From positions 2,976,001-3,040,000 of the forward strand of contig NZ_CP046122.1 of assembly GCF_009707365.1 (NCBI RefSeq): DNA of 64,000 nucleotides. The letters are read 5' to 3'. Position 1 is the stretch's first letter; each line of letters opens with the position of its first letter. The position numbers and the translations under genes are program-made. Below, piece after piece: positions 62,079 to 64,000 of the stretch. Source of the stretch: Microlunatus sp. Gsoil 973. GTDB lineage: Bacteria; Actinomycetota; Actinomycetes; Propionibacteriales; Propionibacteriaceae. The notes beneath the pieces were generated by a model. It saw only the letters and a list, made by a program, of their open reading frames with translations. It made no database searches and was not told where the DNA came from.

Positions 62079-63053
62079 GTGGCAAACGCAGGTTGGTATC
62101 CGGATCCAGGCGGCCAGCAGGGCATGTACCGCTATTGGGACGGGCACGCCTGGTCGGCGGTGACCACCTCGAACCCGGCCGCGCCACCACCCAGCCAGGG
62201 CCTCGGCCAGTCAAGTCCCTCGGGAGGCGGGCAACAGCCCTACGGATCCGGTCAGTCCGGTGGCCAGCAGTACGGGCAGAACCAGTACGGGCAGAACCAG
62301 TACGGGGGCATCCCGACACAGCCGAGTGCGTACCAGGCCTATCAGCAACAGACGAAGAAGCGCAGCGGCGTGGGCTGGTGGCTGGGCGGCGCCGCCGTCC
62401 TGGTTGTGCTGATCATCGTCGGGGTGATGGTGATCCGGAACCTCGGCGGTGGCGGCGGCCTCAACGACCCGACGGGCGGTGGCGGCGGCTCGTCCAACCC
62501 CTGCCCGACCACGACCACGCAGCCGTCAGCCAACCCGAACCATCCCAACGACGGCCGGGTGCACGGTGGTCCGATCTCCTATCCCCTACTGGGGCAACCG
62601 TGGGGCGCACCGATGCCGGACTCGCGTGTGCCGTTCGGTACCGACGTACAGGAGCAGGCGATCACCACCGAAGCCAGCTATCAGCCGGGAAGCAACTGGG
62701 TCGCGTCGGTGCTGATCGCCCAGTTGATCGCCGGCGACGGCTTCTTCACCCCGAAGGAGGGCACGAGCATCGTCGCCAGGTGCGTGGTCGGCGCCTTCTA
62801 CGGGGACAACCCGGTCGAGCGGCACGATGAGGTGAGCAAGGCCATGAAGGTCGATGGCCACGACGCCTGGTACTTGCGCTCCCACCTGACCTTCGACATC
62901 GAGGGTCTGCAGGCCAAGGGTGAGGTGATGACGATCGTTGTGATCAACGCCGGCGCCACCTCCGGTCTTTACTACGCATCGATCCCCGACAACGCCAAGC
63001 GATGGCAGGCGCCCGCGGACCAGGCGCTGGAGGGCATCACCGTCGACAAGTGA
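62079..63053 (+). CDS. DUF2510 membrane protein with extracytoplasmic domain
   Basis: The 324-residue protein starts with a DUF2510 motif (AGWYPDPGGQQGMYRYWDG). A Gln/Gly/Tyr-rich cytoplasmic linker follows, including a QYGQN repeat, then one membrane span (GAAVLVVLIIVGVMVIRNL), a Gly/Ser/Thr linker and an extracytoplasmic domain of about 180 residues. That domain has two likely disulfide cysteines (NPCPTTTT, ARCVVGAF). The role is unknown. Its TGA stop abuts the stop of the convergent NagZ-like gene with no gap. Confidence 0.8.
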   Translation: MANAGWYPDPGGQQGMYRYWDGHAWSAVTTSNPAAPPPSQGLGQSSPSGGGQQPYGSGQSGGQQYGQNQYGQNQYGGIPTQPSAYQAYQQQTKKRSGVGWWLGGAAVLVVLIIVGVMVIRNLGGGGGLNDPTGGGGGSSNPCPTTTTQPSANPNHPNDGRVHGGPISYPLLGQPWGAPMPDSRVPFGTDVQEQAITTEASYQPGSNWVASVLIAQLIAGDGFFTPKEGTSIVARCVVGAFYGDNPVERHDEVSKAMKVDGHDAWYLRSHLTFDIEGLQAKGEVMTIVVINAGATSGLYYASIPDNAKRWQAPADQALEGITVDK

Positions 63054-64000
63054 TCATGAACTGGTGCAATCGGCCAGACCGTGCCGGGCCTTCATGATCA
63101 AGACCCTGGTCGCGGCCTGTCGGACCTGGGCACGCAAACCCGGATCGTCGGCTGCATCCTGCCGCACGGCGTCGACCATCGGCTCGACATCGGCCGGCTG
63201 ACCGACGATCGAAAGGTCGCCACCGGCCCGGATGAACCGCAGCGCACGATGGCGTACGGCGACCCCGTTCAATGCCTTGCCGTCCAGATCGTCGGAGATG
63301 ATCACCCCGCCGAAACCGAGATCGCCCCGGATCATCCCGTCCAACACGGTTCGGGAGAAGGTGGCCGGACGGTTCGGGTCGATCTTGGTGTAGACCGCCG
63401 AGGACACCATCACCATGTCGACGCCTGACCGGATGCCCGCCCGGAAGCCGGCGAGCCTTCTGTCGTGACGGGTGGTCACGTCGTCTGTCACGTCCGTGCT
63501 GGTGTCGGTGTTGCCGCGGACGATGCCGAGGCCGGGGAAGTGCTTCACCGTCGTTGCGACACCGGCCGCCTCCATGCCGGTGATGAAGGCGACGTTCTTG
63601 CGTGCCACGACGTCCGGATCCGGGCCGTAGCCGCGATGCAACGCACCGATCGGCTGGTTGAGTGTGCCGATCGACGTCGGGACCACGTCCGACACGGGAG
63701 CCAGGTTCGCGGTGATCCCGGCCCGCTTGAGCTGACGGCCCCAGTGCCGCGCGTCCGATCGCAGTCGACCGTCGGAGATCGTTGCCTGTTCCTCGGCGCT
63801 GGGGACGGTGTCGAATCCGGGGCCGGCCAACCGCTGGACCAGGCCGCCCTCCTGGTCGGCGGCCAGCAGCACCTGCACACCGTGATCAGCGCCGACCCGC
63901 TGTTTGATCGAGGAGGTGACCTCGGAGATCGTGGACCGGCCGGCGGTGGAATTGCCCAGCAGCAGCACCGATCCGATCTTGAGCGAGGCGAGCCGGTCGG
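63054..64000 (-). CDS. Glycoside hydrolase family 3 (NagZ-like) N-acetylhexosaminidase, partial (N-terminus beyond window)
   Basis: GH3 enzymes of this type remove terminal N-acetylglucosamine from cell-wall fragments. The frame enters at the window edge (RLASLKIGSVLLLGNST), so the N-terminus and any signal peptide are not seen. Landmarks are LLAADQEGGLVQRL, ANLAPVSDV, the catalytic-loop VKHFPGLGIVRGNTDT (KH-FPG-G with the His/Asp region), MVSSAVYTKIDPNRPA and the nucleophile region GVIISDDLDGKAL. The visible C-terminal end is complete. Confidence 0.88.
   Translation of the reverse strand, partial: DRLASLKIGSVLLLGNSTAGRSTISEVTSSIKQRVGADHGVQVLLAADQEGGLVQRLAGPGFDTVPSAEEQATISDGRLRSDARHWGRQLKRAGITANLAPVSDVVPTSIGTLNQPIGALHRGYGPDPDVVARKNVAFITGMEAAGVATTVKHFPGLGIVRGNTDTSTDVTDDVTTRHDRRLAGFRAGIRSGVDMVMVSSAVYTKIDPNRPATFSRTVLDGMIRGDLGFGGVIISDDLDGKALNGVAVRHRALRFIRAGGDLSIVGQPADVEPMVDAVRQDAADDPGLRAQVRQAATRVLIMKARHGLADCTSS

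Overview
The window is high-GC DNA from an actinobacterium. Several independent markers point there: a mycothiol acetyltransferase (mshD), an actinobacterial GlnR, F420-type split-barrel and LLM-type oxidoreductases, a DUF2510 membrane protein, many GTG/TTG starts, and -10 hexamers placed 6-8 nt before start codons (leaderless mRNAs). The pst/phoU/senX3 cluster and ppk1-mutT1 in one window suggest a phosphate- and polyphosphate-oriented Propionibacteriales organism, perhaps Microlunatus-like. That placement is an inference and was not tested by any search.

Layout. 1-6.9 kb holds phosphate sensing and uptake: senX3 (partial, minus), then phoU and pstS-pstC-pstA-pstB on plus. Two sets of 11-bp-spaced GTTCA repeats (PHO boxes) precede phoU and pstS. 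gpmA converges on pstB through a shared terminator. 6.9-16.4 kb carries an SDR, two paralogous single-span extracytoplasmic proteins around a PPOX/F420 enzyme, an MFS transporter, a YbjN-family protein, an orphan solute-binding lipoprotein, a DUF697 GTPase and a PHP phosphoesterase. 16.4-22.6 kb is a carbohydrate-acid catabolic operon: hydroxyacid dehydrogenase, HpcH/HpaI aldolase, Gfo/Idh/MocA dehydrogenase, a frameshifted sugar isomerase, a glucose-dehydrogenase-like ADH and a BadF/NAGK-type kinase.

22.6-27.7 kb is unusual. After gtrA comes a small zinc-finger/HTH regulator with a four-half-site operator, enclosed by perfect 28-bp inverted repeats. Then come typA, two mirror-symmetric arrays of 19-bp repeats centred on CTGCAG, an L,D-transpeptidase and a frameshifted XRE regulator. 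27.7-36.8 kb holds a GH65 phosphorylase with its beta-phosphoglucomutase, an alpha/beta hydrolase, an APH(6)-like kinase, a DUF1479 dioxygenase divergent from a ROK regulator, a histidine phosphatase and an SGNH hydrolase. 37-46.2 kb (ygfZ, nitrobindin-like, dtd, a cysteine-less FAD oxidoreductase, sseC, sseA, moaD-like, glnR), with mshD further on, recalls the Mycobacterium tuberculosis Rv0811c-Rv0821c neighbourhood.

46.3-53.9 kb holds an IclR regulator and a LacI-controlled sugar unit. A Gfo/Idh-aldo/keto reductase fusion plus lacI lies divergent from an ABC sugar importer that has no ATPase gene, with a perfect 14-bp palindromic operator between them. 53.9-55.5 kb is an IS110-family element next to the 3' remnant of a broken gene. 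Copies of the same repeat family that brackets the zinc-finger gene flank this region. 55.5-64 kb contains a membrane protein, mshD, ppk1, mutT1, an EamA exporter divergent from a TetR regulator, a DUF2510 protein and a partial NagZ-like GH3 enzyme. No tRNA, rRNA or CRISPR array was seen.
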